From assembly GCF_016745235.1 (NCBI RefSeq), contig NZ_JAELVM010000001.1, forward strand, positions 1,377,856 through 1,441,855: DNA of 64,000 nt. Reading direction: 5' to 3'. This stretch comes from Chryseobacterium endalhagicum (GTDB lineage Bacteria; Bacteroidota; Bacteroidia; Flavobacteriales; Weeksellaceae). The notes under the pieces were generated by a model that saw only the letters and a program-made list of their open reading frames with translations, did not search any database and was not told the DNA's origin. Position numbers and translations under genes: made by a program. Below are positions 46,035-54,900 of the stretch, one piece after another (position 1 is the first letter of the stretch; every line of letters begins with the position of its first letter).

Positions 46035-46679
46035 ATGTGGAAAAAAGTTAAACAGGCTATCTTCATTATTCTTGTTCTGAACGTAGTTTTCATTATCTGG
46101 GGCAGGTTTTTAAATCCGCCAATTACCATCACGCAGATCGGAGGTCTTTTCGAATACGGAAAACTGCACAGGGATTATATTTCCTATGACGAAATGGGAA
46201 ACAATGTGAAAAAAGCGGTTATCGCTTCCGAAGACCAGAAATTCTTCAGCCACAACGGTTTCGATTATACCGCTATTGAGAAGGCTATGAAAAATAATGA
46301 GAAAGGGAAGAAAATCCGTGGCGGAAGCACCATTTCCCAGCAGACCGCAAAGAATGTATTTCTGTGGCAGGGGAGAAGCTGGTTCAGAAAAGGGCTTGAA
46401 GCGGTTTATACCTTTATCATCGAGAAAGTGTGGAGTAAAGATATTATTCTGGAAAGGTACCTGAACTCTATTGAAATGGGGCAGGGCGTATTTGGCGTGG
46501 AAGCTGCAGCCCAGTATTATTTTGGAAAATCTTCCAAAGATCTGAGTGCTTCAGATGCCGCCTGGATCGCTGCTGTACTGCCTAATCCAAAGAAATATGA
46601 TCCTAAAAATCCATCTCCGTATTTAAGAAAGAAACATAATTGGATCATGAGACAGATGAGGAATGTGAGTTTGAAATAG
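46035..46679 (+). CDS. mtgA: monofunctional peptidoglycan transglycosylase
   Basis: 214 aa. One N-terminal membrane helix (QAIFIILVLNVVFIIWG) is followed by a GT51 glycosyltransferase domain. ASEDQKFFSHNGFD holds the catalytic Glu, and RGGSTISQQ, LERYLNSIEMG and YFGKSSKDLSASDAA are the other conserved GT51 motifs. There is no transpeptidase domain, so it is the MtgA type that polymerises glycan strands from lipid II on the periplasmic side. The start is set by the promoter at 46006. Confidence 0.93.
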   Translation: MWKKVKQAIFIILVLNVVFIIWGRFLNPPITITQIGGLFEYGKLHRDYISYDEMGNNVKKAVIASEDQKFFSHNGFDYTAIEKAMKNNEKGKKIRGGSTISQQTAKNVFLWQGRSWFRKGLEAVYTFIIEKVWSKDIILERYLNSIEMGQGVFGVEAAAQYYFGKSSKDLSASDAAWIAAVLPNPKKYDPKNPSPYLRKKHNWIMRQMRNVSLK

Positions 46680-46687
46680 TATCTTTG
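46680..46687 (+). promoter_or_regulatory. -7 box for a nearly leaderless transcript
   Basis: TATCTTTG (exact TAnnTTTG) ends 5 nt before the ATG at 46693, so the predicted start site coincides with the start codon. Confidence 0.5.
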
Positions 46688-46692
46688 TACTA

Positions 46693-48720
46693 ATGAAATT
46701 TTTTATTTCCAGCACAAATTTTGAATCAGTTCTTAAAAAATATTTCTCTTTTAAGAATGAAACCCTCTCTCTTGAGCCTCTTGCAGAGTTTTTGGAGAGT
46801 ATAAAAAGGGCAGATTTCACGGACGTACTCAATTTTTTCAGATCTAATCCGAATTTTGCTGACCATTTTAAACATTACATCCACAGGATTTTTAAAGGAA
46901 GATCGTTCAATCTTTCCCTTACCGAAGCCAATATTCTTTCAGAAAATGCCTTTTTTCCTGAGTTGAAAAAAAGGATACTGAACAAAGTGCTGCCACCCGT
47001 AGAAAATGAAAAAACGGTGTGGTACATGATTGACAACGTTTGTTTCAGACCCAAAAAAGACCTGGAATATTTTCACAACCTTCCCGAAAATGAATTAAAT
47101 GAGTTTTTCCAGATGTTGGGAATCTCAGATTTCATTCAGAAAGAAGAAGTGAAAAGTGAACTGATATTCTCGATGAACATCCTTTCCTGGCGCGTTACCG
47201 GGATGGCGATGGAAGTAGAGGTCGTAAGAATGGTCCCTGAATACAGGAATTTTGATAATGCTTTTCTGGCATTGCAGAACGAGCTGGAAGCTTTAGCGGC
47301 AGAGTTCAAGACAAATCCGGGAATTCAATTAAGCTCTAAGGGCAGTCAGTTCAAGCAGATTAAAATTTATGTTGAGCAGTGTCTTGAATTTGTGAATATT
47401 GCCTTTAAAAATTCCTCAGAATATGGTATTTCAGGGAAAATTAACCAGTCACTTCTGAAAATCCGCCAGCAGACCCAGAGAATTTATGAAATTGTACAAC
47501 TGTTGGTCATAGACAATGATGAAGATGTTTTGGTGAAATCCAAGCAGTTGGTTTTTAATATTTTAGGCTACAAATCCCACAAAAATAATATCTCGGAGCT
47601 CATCAATGACAGTACGAGAATGATTTCCCATCTCATTACCAATCATACGGCCGAAGCGGGAAGCCATTACATCACATCATCCCAGAAAGAATATTTAAAG
47701 ATGCTCTGGAAAGCCAGTGCCGGAGGAATTATTATCGGAATCTGCAGTATTCTTAAAATTCTGTACAGCGGACTTTCCACCAGTGAATTTGGACACGCGG
47801 CCATCTACGCAATGAACTATGCGATGTGTTTTGTAGTGATTTATTTAATGGGCTACACCATTGCCACCAAACAGCCGGCAATGACCGCGGCAACAATGGC
47901 CAAGGTGCTTTCCGATGAAAAAAATACCAAAAAGAACTATATTGATTTTGCCCATTTTGTTTCAAGGCTTTTCCGAAGTCAGTTTATTGCATTTGTAGGA
48001 AATGTATTCATTACTTTTTCCTCTGCACTGATCGTTATTTACGGATTGGATGTTCTTTTAAACTATAATTACGGAACTGAAAAAGCCACAAAACTCTTTC
48101 ACGATATCGATATGTTCGATTCCAAAGCATTGCTGCACGCCAGTATTGCCGGGGTATTTCTTTTTATTTCGGGAATTATTGCCGGGAATACGGGCAACAG
48201 TTCGGTATTTTACCAGATTCCGAAAAGAATCGCCAAGAACCCGTTCCTTAATCATTTTCTGGGCGAAGAAACGGCAAAGAAATTTTCCTCTTATTATGCA
48301 CGGAATTGGGCAGGAATTGTCTCCAATTTCTGGTTCGGGGTATTTTTAGGGGTTACAGGTCCTATCGGGAAATTTTTAGGAATTGATATCGACATCCGTC
48401 ACATTACCTTTTCCACGGGTAATTTTGCCGCAGCATTGTACGGAAGAGGGTTCGATGTAGATTATTACACCTTCTGGGTATCGTTTGTTACGGTAGGTTT
48501 AATAGGATTTTTCAATTTTGCAGTAAGTTTCGGGCTTTCAATGCTTCTGGCATTCCGTTCCAGAAAAGTGAATTTCGGAGAAGTAAAAGAGATTTACAGG
48601 GAAATTTTCCGCTATTTTATGAGAAGTCCGTTGAGTTTTTTCCTGCCGATACGCCGCAAACCGGAAGTGCATAAAAAAGAAACGGTTAAAGCCAAGGTGA
48701 CAAGATCTGAAGAAATATAA
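46693..48720 (+). CDS. SpecificRecomb-family (Gcr-like) membrane protein
   Basis: 675 aa. The N-terminal half (~1-335) is helical and soluble. The C-terminal half has about six membrane helices (SAGGIIIGICSILKILYSGL, YAMNYAMCFVVIYLMGYTIA, and others) with a conserved QPAMTAATMAKVL motif and GNTGNSSVFYQIPKRIAKNP. This matches the family annotated as site-specific recombinase Gcr. Despite the name, it is an integral membrane protein with no known recombinase fold, and its function is unclear. It is probably not connected with the nearby mobile island. A terminator follows at 48738. Confidence 0.82.
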   Translation: MKFFISSTNFESVLKKYFSFKNETLSLEPLAEFLESIKRADFTDVLNFFRSNPNFADHFKHYIHRIFKGRSFNLSLTEANILSENAFFPELKKRILNKVLPPVENEKTVWYMIDNVCFRPKKDLEYFHNLPENELNEFFQMLGISDFIQKEEVKSELIFSMNILSWRVTGMAMEVEVVRMVPEYRNFDNAFLALQNELEALAAEFKTNPGIQLSSKGSQFKQIKIYVEQCLEFVNIAFKNSSEYGISGKINQSLLKIRQQTQRIYEIVQLLVIDNDEDVLVKSKQLVFNILGYKSHKNNISELINDSTRMISHLITNHTAEAGSHYITSSQKEYLKMLWKASAGGIIIGICSILKILYSGLSTSEFGHAAIYAMNYAMCFVVIYLMGYTIATKQPAMTAATMAKVLSDEKNTKKNYIDFAHFVSRLFRSQFIAFVGNVFITFSSALIVIYGLDVLLNYNYGTEKATKLFHDIDMFDSKALLHASIAGVFLFISGIIAGNTGNSSVFYQIPKRIAKNPFLNHFLGEETAKKFSSYYARNWAGIVSNFWFGVFLGVTGPIGKFLGIDIDIRHITFSTGNFAAALYGRGFDVDYYTFWVSFVTVGLIGFFNFAVSFGLSMLLAFRSRKVNFGEVKEIYREIFRYFMRSPLSFFLPIRRKPEVHKKETVKAKVTRSEEI

Positions 48721-48737
48721 ATTGATAACTATACTGA

Positions 48738-48760
48738 AAATGCTCCCGGAAGGAGCATTT
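48738..48760. terminator. rho-independent terminator
   Basis: AAATGCTCC/GGAGCATTT with loop CGGAA is followed by a long T-rich run. It ends the gene at 46693-48720. Confidence 0.88.
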
Positions 48761-48828
48761 TTATTTTTTTACTGATAGATCAAAATCAAATATTCAACCG
48801 ATCAAAAAAGACTGAAACTTTAGTCTTG

Positions 48829-48984
48829 TTATACGCAAGGTTCCAATATCGGGCATCTGGCAGGAAGAACAGTGTAGTAATTACATTCCCCTGTAGCACA
48901 AACGGTCTGGCAGCATACCTTTCCTCCGGAACCCATAATTTGTCTTAAATTTTCTCGGTTTAATTTTTTAATAGACTTTTTCAT
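48829..48984 (-). CDS. bacteriocin-like peptide with GG-type leader
   Basis: 51 aa from the ATG at 48984; an upstream ATG would add 16 hydrophobic residues and break the leader pattern. The leader is MKKSIKKLNRENLRQIMGSGG, basic with an LxRExLxxI core ending in Gly-Gly, like the leader of GG-type natural-product precursors of Bacteroidota. The 30-residue core is rich in cysteine (KVCCQTVCATGEC...RCPILEPC, six Cys), suggesting disulfides or modification. No maturation protease, peptidase-containing transporter or modifying enzyme is in the window. Bacteriocin activity is not shown. Confidence 0.72.
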   Translation of the reverse strand: MKKSIKKLNRENLRQIMGSGGKVCCQTVCATGECNYYTVLPARCPILEPCV

Positions 48985-49058
48985 GTTTAGGTGATTTAAT
49001 ATTGTTCTCAAATATAATATTAAATTTAACATGGTAGATTAATTTCATGAAAATAATT

Positions 49059-49355
49059 TCATAAAATACGTATATCACTGAATTTATCCTCTCCAAACTT
49101 ATCCTGAAACTTCTTAAGATAAAAACTTTTCCGCATCTGAAAATCATGTTTAAGAATAGGAGAGTCGATCTTGATCATAATGCATTTGCCTTCAATATTC
49201 ACGCTTCTGATTTCATTGAAAAGACTTTCGTCCAGATAATCTTCAAGGAAATCCTTAATTTCAAAAGCAAGCAGCTTATGCTCAAAACCATGAATCCTTG
49301 CAAAAGATTTTACAAGTTCCGACGATTGAAATTCACGTTTTTTATTCTTCTTCAT
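49059..49355 (-). CDS. DUF721 (DciA-like) protein
   Basis: 98 aa with a small DUF721 domain: SSELVKSFARIHGFEHKLLAFEIK at the start and MRKSFYLKKFQDKFG...DIRIL at the end. DUF721 genes next to recF are a conserved arrangement. In other bacteria DciA, with this domain, helps load the replicative helicase. The gene is downstream of recF in the same direction, separated only by the repeat-flanked four-helix gene, which seems inserted. Confidence 0.8.
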   Translation of the reverse strand: MKKNKKREFQSSELVKSFARIHGFEHKLLAFEIKDFLEDYLDESLFNEIRSVNIEGKCIMIKIDSPILKHDFQMRKSFYLKKFQDKFGEDKFSDIRIL

Positions 49356-49363
49356 AGACGGGA

Positions 49364-49572
49364 TGCGGGTTTCGGGGTGCGGGTTTCGGGTTACAGATTT
49401 TTCGGGGTGAGATATGTGAGGTTTGGTTTTATTTATTTTATGATAGTAATAAATTTACGTGTTACCGGTATCACGCTGTAAAAATAGATTGAAAGGAAGC
49501 AAAATTATAAAATTTTTATCATTTTACTTCGACTCTTTCTTAAATTCTGTACCTCGCACCCCGAAACCCGCA
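49364..49572. repeat. REP-like 18-bp inverted repeat pair
   Basis: TGCGGGTTTCGGGGTGCG at 49364-49381 and its perfect reverse complement at 49555-49572, the second ending one base before the stop of the four-helix gene. The same core is at 7861-8021 and 50051-50068. Confidence 0.85.
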
Positions 49573-49573
49573 C

Positions 49574-49948
49574 TCACTTTCCATTCCAATTCTCTCTGAC
49601 CCATTTTTTATAATTATTAATTTTTCCACCCAATATATTGTATTCGTTTCTTAATATTTCAAATTCTGAAGCAATATCAGGGTATAAGGCTATAATTTTT
49701 TCCAGATGATTAATCGTTTCATCATTGCTGGCATGACTGTAGATGAGAAAACGAAGGTATTCATTTTTGTAGGAAGATCTTCCATATCCTTCCACAATGT
49801 TGGTAATGACTGAATCTGCGGATCTCCTCAATTGGCTCCCTAATTCGAATAGTTCATACTTTGGAAGTAGAAAAGTAGCCTGATGTGTTTTTAAGAATAA
49901 TTCAAAAGCGGTTTTATAGATATCTAAATTTCGATAGCTCATAATCAT
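49574..49948 (-). CDS. four-helix-bundle protein (S23 / 23S rRNA intervening-sequence family)
   Basis: 124 aa. The family signature is complete: MSYRNLDIYKTAFELFLKTH, LRRSADSVITNIVEGYGRSS and YLRFLIYSHASNDETINHLE. It is a bundle of four helices without a catalytic motif. Members occur both inside 23S rRNA intervening sequences and as free genes, and include the Avd accessory protein of diversity-generating retroelements; the role of free copies is not known. This copy is bracketed by GC-rich repeats (49555-49572 and 50051-50068) between DUF721 and recF, as if the gene plus repeats had inserted as a unit. Start at 49948 or two codons later. Confidence 0.85.
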   Translation of the reverse strand: MIMSYRNLDIYKTAFELFLKTHQATFLLPKYELFELGSQLRRSADSVITNIVEGYGRSSYKNEYLRFLIYSHASNDETINHLEKIIALYPDIASEFEILRNEYNILGGKINNYKKWVRENWNGK

Positions 49949-50050
49949 TTGTGTTTAGGCTAAATTTAATAAATATAAAACTTACCAATCACCTAAACAG
50001 CTAAGTTCAAACTTCCATCTAAACTTCAGATCCTACCATGCCCCGTATCT

Positions 50051-50068
50051 CGGAACCCGCACCCCGCA
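50051..50068. repeat. REP-like repeat copy abutting recF stop
   Basis: CGGAACCCGCACCCCGCA is an imperfect copy of the family core and touches the recF stop codon at 50069-50071. Confidence 0.7.
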
Positions 50069-51172
50069 TCATATATCAAAAATAATACTTTCCTCGTTAA
50101 TCTTTTTCACCACGCTCTCAGTACGTTCCCGATGCGTATCTGTAATAAATATCTGCCCGAAATTTTCCTGGTTAACAAGTTCTATGAGTTGAGAAACACG
50201 GGTATCATCCAGTTTATCAAAAATATCATCCAACAGAAGAATCGGGGTCTTTTTGGTCAATTCTTTCACAAGACTCATCTGAGCAAGCTTTAATGATATA
50301 AGGAAAGACTTTTGCTGTCCCTGTGAACCTATTTTTTTGATCAGGACATGATCCATTTCAAAAAGCAGGTCATCTTTGTGAATTCCTTTTGAAGTGTAAG
50401 TCAGCATGCGGTCTCTGTCGATACTTTCTGCTAAAAGCTGCTGAAAAGCGCTGTCAGGCTGAGCGGAGTCGAAGCCTTCACTTAAATCAGACTGATACTG
50501 AACGGAAACCGTTTCTTTTCCCCCCGAAATAATTCTATAAAAATTCTGAACAATCGGGCCCAGTTTTTCAACAAAATTTCTTCTTTTGACAAAAATTCCG
50601 GTTCCGAATTTGGTGATCGGGGCATCATAGATTTCCAGGGAATCTCTGTCCCAGGTTCTGTTTTTAGCAAAATATTTTAACAGCGCATTTCTTTGCTGTA
50701 CCGTTTTCTGGTATTGAATCAGGTCAAAAAGATATTCTGAATCTGTCTGGGAAATCATGGCATCCAGAAACCTTCTGCGGCTTTCTCCTGAATCCGAAAT
50801 CAGATTCGAATCATAAGGAGAGATCATCACGCTCGGCAGATATCCGATGTGGTCTGCAAGCCGGTCATAGCTCTTATCATTCTTTTTAATGATCTTTTTG
50901 GCTTCTTTCGGCTGCGAAATTTTAATGATATCTTCGCTGTCTTCATTCTGGATTTCCGCATCAATCGTAAAGAAATCTTCTTCTCTTCTGATATTATTGA
51001 TATCCGTATTCCCTAAAAAGCTTTTTCCTACGGACAAATAATGGAGGGCATCCAGGATATTCGTCTTTCCGGCGCCGTTATTTCCTACAAAACAGTTGAT
51101 CTGCGGAGAGAATTCGAACTTCTTTTCAGAATGGTTTTTGAAATTGTACAGAGAAAGCTTCTTGATAATCAT
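50069..51172 (-). CDS. recF: RecF, recombination mediator ATPase
   Basis: 367 aa, normal for RecF. The N-terminus MIIKKLSLYNFKNHSEKKFEF leads to Walker A GNNGAGKT (about 30-37). The signature IGSQGQQKSFLISLKLAQ and Walker B ILLLDDIFDKLD with the following FITDTHRE complete the ABC-type ATPase. RecF loads RecA at ssDNA-dsDNA junctions with RecO and RecR. Around residues 232-240 the protein contains GFDSAQPDS, the translation of a REP element inserted in frame. The motifs on either side are intact, so the protein is likely functional. The stop touches a GC-rich repeat. Confidence 0.95.
   Translation of the reverse strand: MIIKKLSLYNFKNHSEKKFEFSPQINCFVGNNGAGKTNILDALHYLSVGKSFLGNTDINNIRREEDFFTIDAEIQNEDSEDIIKISQPKEAKKIIKKNDKSYDRLADHIGYLPSVMISPYDSNLISDSGESRRRFLDAMISQTDSEYLFDLIQYQKTVQQRNALLKYFAKNRTWDRDSLEIYDAPITKFGTGIFVKRRNFVEKLGPIVQNFYRIISGGKETVSVQYQSDLSEGFDSAQPDSAFQQLLAESIDRDRMLTYTSKGIHKDDLLFEMDHVLIKKIGSQGQQKSFLISLKLAQMSLVKELTKKTPILLLDDIFDKLDDTRVSQLIELVNQENFGQIFITDTHRERTESVVKKINEESIIFDI
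50452..50476. repeat. REP element inserted in frame within recF
   Basis: TCAGGCTGAGCGGAGTCGAA (50454-50473) and its edges match the core of a REP sequence widespread between genes in Flavobacteriia. Here it lies inside the recF coding sequence and is read as FDSAQPD. Confidence 0.75.
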
Positions 51173-51175
51173 TTG

Positions 51176-51931
51176 TCAAAAATACTCCATTATTAGTAAA
51201 AATAAAAAAGGAAGTGCAGAACAGGTTTCTATTCCAAATGAAAAATAAGCATCATCCCTTTTATTTTCAGAGAAATAGATCAAAATATAGGTGATGATTC
51301 CGGACAGAAAAAATGCCAAAGCGTACATGGGTTTAAGATAAAAATCAGCAATAATACAACTGATAAAAACCATCAGATAGGCAATGTATTTGGTATTCTG
51401 AACGCCTATCAGCCTGGGAAAAGTCTGCACGGTGTCACTGTTCATATCCCGGATATCGAAAGGCAGAACCAGTGCGGTGATAAAAAAGAAACTGGTCAGG
51501 AAAATAGGAAGGCTGAATTCCGGAAGCGTCAGCCAGCTGTTGACCAGCGCCCATACCAACCCGACATAAAACACCTTTAGCAGTGGAATCTTCCGGATAT
51601 ACACATCCAGAAAAAAACTGTTGTACAAAAGCCCCAAAACCACAATGATAAACCATTTCAGAAGCCTTATTTCATTATGATTGTGAATGATCAGAAAGGC
51701 ACAGATCACTCCGGCAACTGCATTGAGGGCCAGTATTTTCAGAAAATGTCTGGTGTATTGGTATTTGGTGTAAAGATAACCGCTGAAATAAGTAATGAAA
51801 ATAAGCAGTACAGTAGGGTATCGGAAGGTGTTTTGTTCTTTCATAAAAAATACGGCAAACAAAGTTCCCATAATGGAGACATAAATTTGACTGTCGATAA
51901 CAGTTTTTTTCAGTATTTTTAAGAAATTCAT
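51176..51931 (-). CDS. multi-spanning membrane protein, UbiA-prenyltransferase-like
   Basis: 251 aa, with eight or nine hydrophobic helices. The motif PFDIRDMNSDTVQTFP fits the second Asp-rich motif (DxRDxxxD) of UbiA-type prenyltransferases, but the first NDxxDxxxD motif is not evident, so activity is uncertain. It is upstream of recF by 3 nt and probably co-transcribed. It is divergent from the alpha-2-macroglobulin operon at 51950. Confidence 0.65.
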   Translation of the reverse strand: MNFLKILKKTVIDSQIYVSIMGTLFAVFFMKEQNTFRYPTVLLIFITYFSGYLYTKYQYTRHFLKILALNAVAGVICAFLIIHNHNEIRLLKWFIIVVLGLLYNSFFLDVYIRKIPLLKVFYVGLVWALVNSWLTLPEFSLPIFLTSFFFITALVLPFDIRDMNSDTVQTFPRLIGVQNTKYIAYLMVFISCIIADFYLKPMYALAFFLSGIITYILIYFSENKRDDAYFSFGIETCSALPFLFLLIMEYF

Positions 51932-51949
51932 TGATCAAAATTAATACCT

Positions 51950-54900
51950 ATGAAAAACATCTCCAAATATGTTCTGTTATTTTTTACTTTTTTCAGCATA
52001 TTTTTCTCAGCTCAGAATTTCTATGAGGAGCAATGGCTGAGAGTGGCAGAAGGCTACCGCAACGGAGAATTCAAATCAAACCTTCCCATTATTCTGGAAA
52101 TTCAGAAAAGAGCCATTAAAGAAAAGAAGGCTGCAGAGATCATTAAATCTCTAAAAGCGGAATTTGTGATCTATAAAGAGACCCAGGATGATCCTAAAAA
52201 TGATTATGCGTCGGTTTTCTTTTCAAAGATCAGCAATACGGAAGAGGAGCTGAAAAAAAATGACCTGCTTTTATTCAAGGTTCTGGAGATTGAGTTTTTC
52301 GAAGGCTATTATGAAAAAAGGAAATGGGACATTCAGAAACGGACGGATGTTGACAAAGGAGATGTAAAGGAGATTGAATCCTGGACGAAGCTTGATTTCA
52401 AAAACTACTACCTGAAGAAGTTTGCAGAACTTTCAGCCATAGATAAAAAGCTTAAAAAAATACCTCTTGAAATCTATAAAGATGCTTTTGATAAAGACAG
52501 TGATTTCGATTTCTTTCCTACCGTCTACGACTGGAAAGTTAAAAAAAATATAGAATTCCTGAACAACAGCGATATATTTACAAAAGATGAACTGGCAGAT
52601 AATCAGGCTGCTGTTCTCGCATTATACCAGAATCTGATTGATTTTAACATTAAAAATCCAAAGCTTTATTTTCAACATCAGAAGCTGATTTACGAGAATA
52701 AAATAAAGAAAGATGACCAGTTTACCGAAAAGCAGATCGCTCTGGTAAATTCTCCGGTAGAGGGAGATTATAAAATATTAATTGTCAATAGTTTTGCAAA
52801 CAGTCTTTTCAGATCAAAACCTGATGAAGCGAACGCGCTGATTGATAAAGTAAAACGGGAATATCCCGGATCGAAGTTCCTGAGCAACATCACTTATCTG
52901 GAAAATCAGGTCAAGACTCCCGTTGTACAACTATTTTACGAAGTTCACAACCAGCCGGAAAAACCAATACAGATTGTAGCACAGCACAAAAATGCAGATC
53001 AGTTTACCATTAAGATTTACGCACTTAATAATTTCAAAAAAGACCTCCAGTATCTGAATCATCTTGATTACGCTGAATACTACAAAAAAATAGATAAAAC
53101 CCTTTTCAGAACGGATGTTTTCACACTTCCCACTAAAAAAGATTTTAATAACCATACCACAGCCCTGGAAATGAAGGCGCTTCCCAAAGGTTTGTATATC
53201 TGTGAATATATCAACGGCGAAGATGTATCAAAATTCCTGTTTATTGTGACTTCTTCCAGAGTTATTTACAACGAAAAGAAAGACCATATCCTGGTTTCAA
53301 GGGAAAATGGAACGCCTATGCCCAATACCAGACTGCTGAGATATGGTTTTGGAGATTATTCAACGGTGAACGAGACCCAGCTGCTTATTCAGACGGATAA
53401 TTTTGCAAGATTCCCATCTGAGAAGGCAGAATACCATTCCATACCTCCTTACCTGATCTATGATCCAGTGAATAATGATTTCAATATGATGGAAGGTGCC
53501 TATGAAGCCCGTTCCAGAGATTATCCTTATCCTCATACCCAGTTTTTCCTGGACAGGGAAATATTCAGGCCGGGGCAGACGGTATATTTTAAAGCAGTAT
53601 CTACTGTTCCGGATTTTGAGAAAAGAAGGGACAATATCATCATCAATAATGAGCAGGAAGTAACGTTGTATGATGCCAACAACCAGATCATAAGTACCCA
53701 AAAATTCAAAACCAATGCCTTCGGGTCGTACAATGGAAGTTTTGTGCTGCCGAAAGATAAACTGAACGGAAAATTCAGAATGGAGGTCTATGCCAGGTAT
53801 AACAGTCATCAAATCAATGATTCAAAATACTTCTCTGTGGAAGAATATAAGCGTCCGAAATTTGAGATCACCTTTGATACCATCAAAAAAGATTACAAAT
53901 ATGGTGAAACTATAGAGCTAAAGGGTAAAGTTCTTACCTTTTCGGGGATTCCTTTAAGCAATACCAAAGTCAGTTTCGAGCTTAAAAATGAAAACATCCG
54001 CCAGCGCTATTTCTGGTGGTATCCGGTTGAGCAGTACAGCAATGAAAATTCAATCTTAGGAGAGGCAAAAACGAATGAAAAAGGGGAGTTTATCATTAAA
54101 ATTGATCTGAAGAAAGACGAAAATACAGAAGGAATTCAGGTTCATAATTATAAAGTAAAAACCTCAGCCACCGACATTAACGGAGAAACCCAATCTGCAG
54201 AAACAGATGTAAAAGTAGCTTCGGTTTCCCATTATCTCACCGCTGATGAAATCAATGAAGCAACGGCAGATGAAGAAGTGAAAATCAAGGTGAAATCTTT
54301 CAATTACAATGATATTCCTTTACAGAAGAATTATAAAGTAAAACTGGTTCAGTTGAAGCAGCCGAAAAGGGTTCTGAGAAATAATTTCCAGAATAATATT
54401 CAGGATCTTCCGAACATATCCAGGGAAGAATTTATGTCAAAATTCCCACACGACAGATACGATAAGTCGGAAGACCGCAAAAACTGGGAAATTCTGAAAA
54501 CCGTTACAGAACGTTCACAGAATGATAAAGAACTAAATCTTGGAATGCTGAAAGCCGGAGATTACAGACTGCTGATTTACAATATTGAAGGAAAAGACAC
54601 GATAAAAACCCAGCAGGATTTCGGCATCTGGGATAAAAACGGTCTGGGACCGGATCAGTTTCCGTTTCTGAAAATCACCGCTCCCAAAGAGGAAGTGAAG
54701 AGAGGTTCACAGGTGACTTTATATGTGTATTCTGCTATTCCGGATGCCGTAGTGAATGTGTACTGGCAGGACGGACAAGGGCAGAGAAAACGTGAAGAAA
54801 AGAAGCTGACCAACGGTGTATTAGCTTATACTTTCCCGGTTTCTCAGGATAAAAGAATCGTGAAATACAATGTACAGTTTGTGCTGGCTCATTACAACGA

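Noticed and set aside
46693..48720. Recombinase belonging to the mobile island
   Set aside because: The family name says site-specific recombinase, but the protein has several membrane helices and no recombinase motif, and it lies in core genome.
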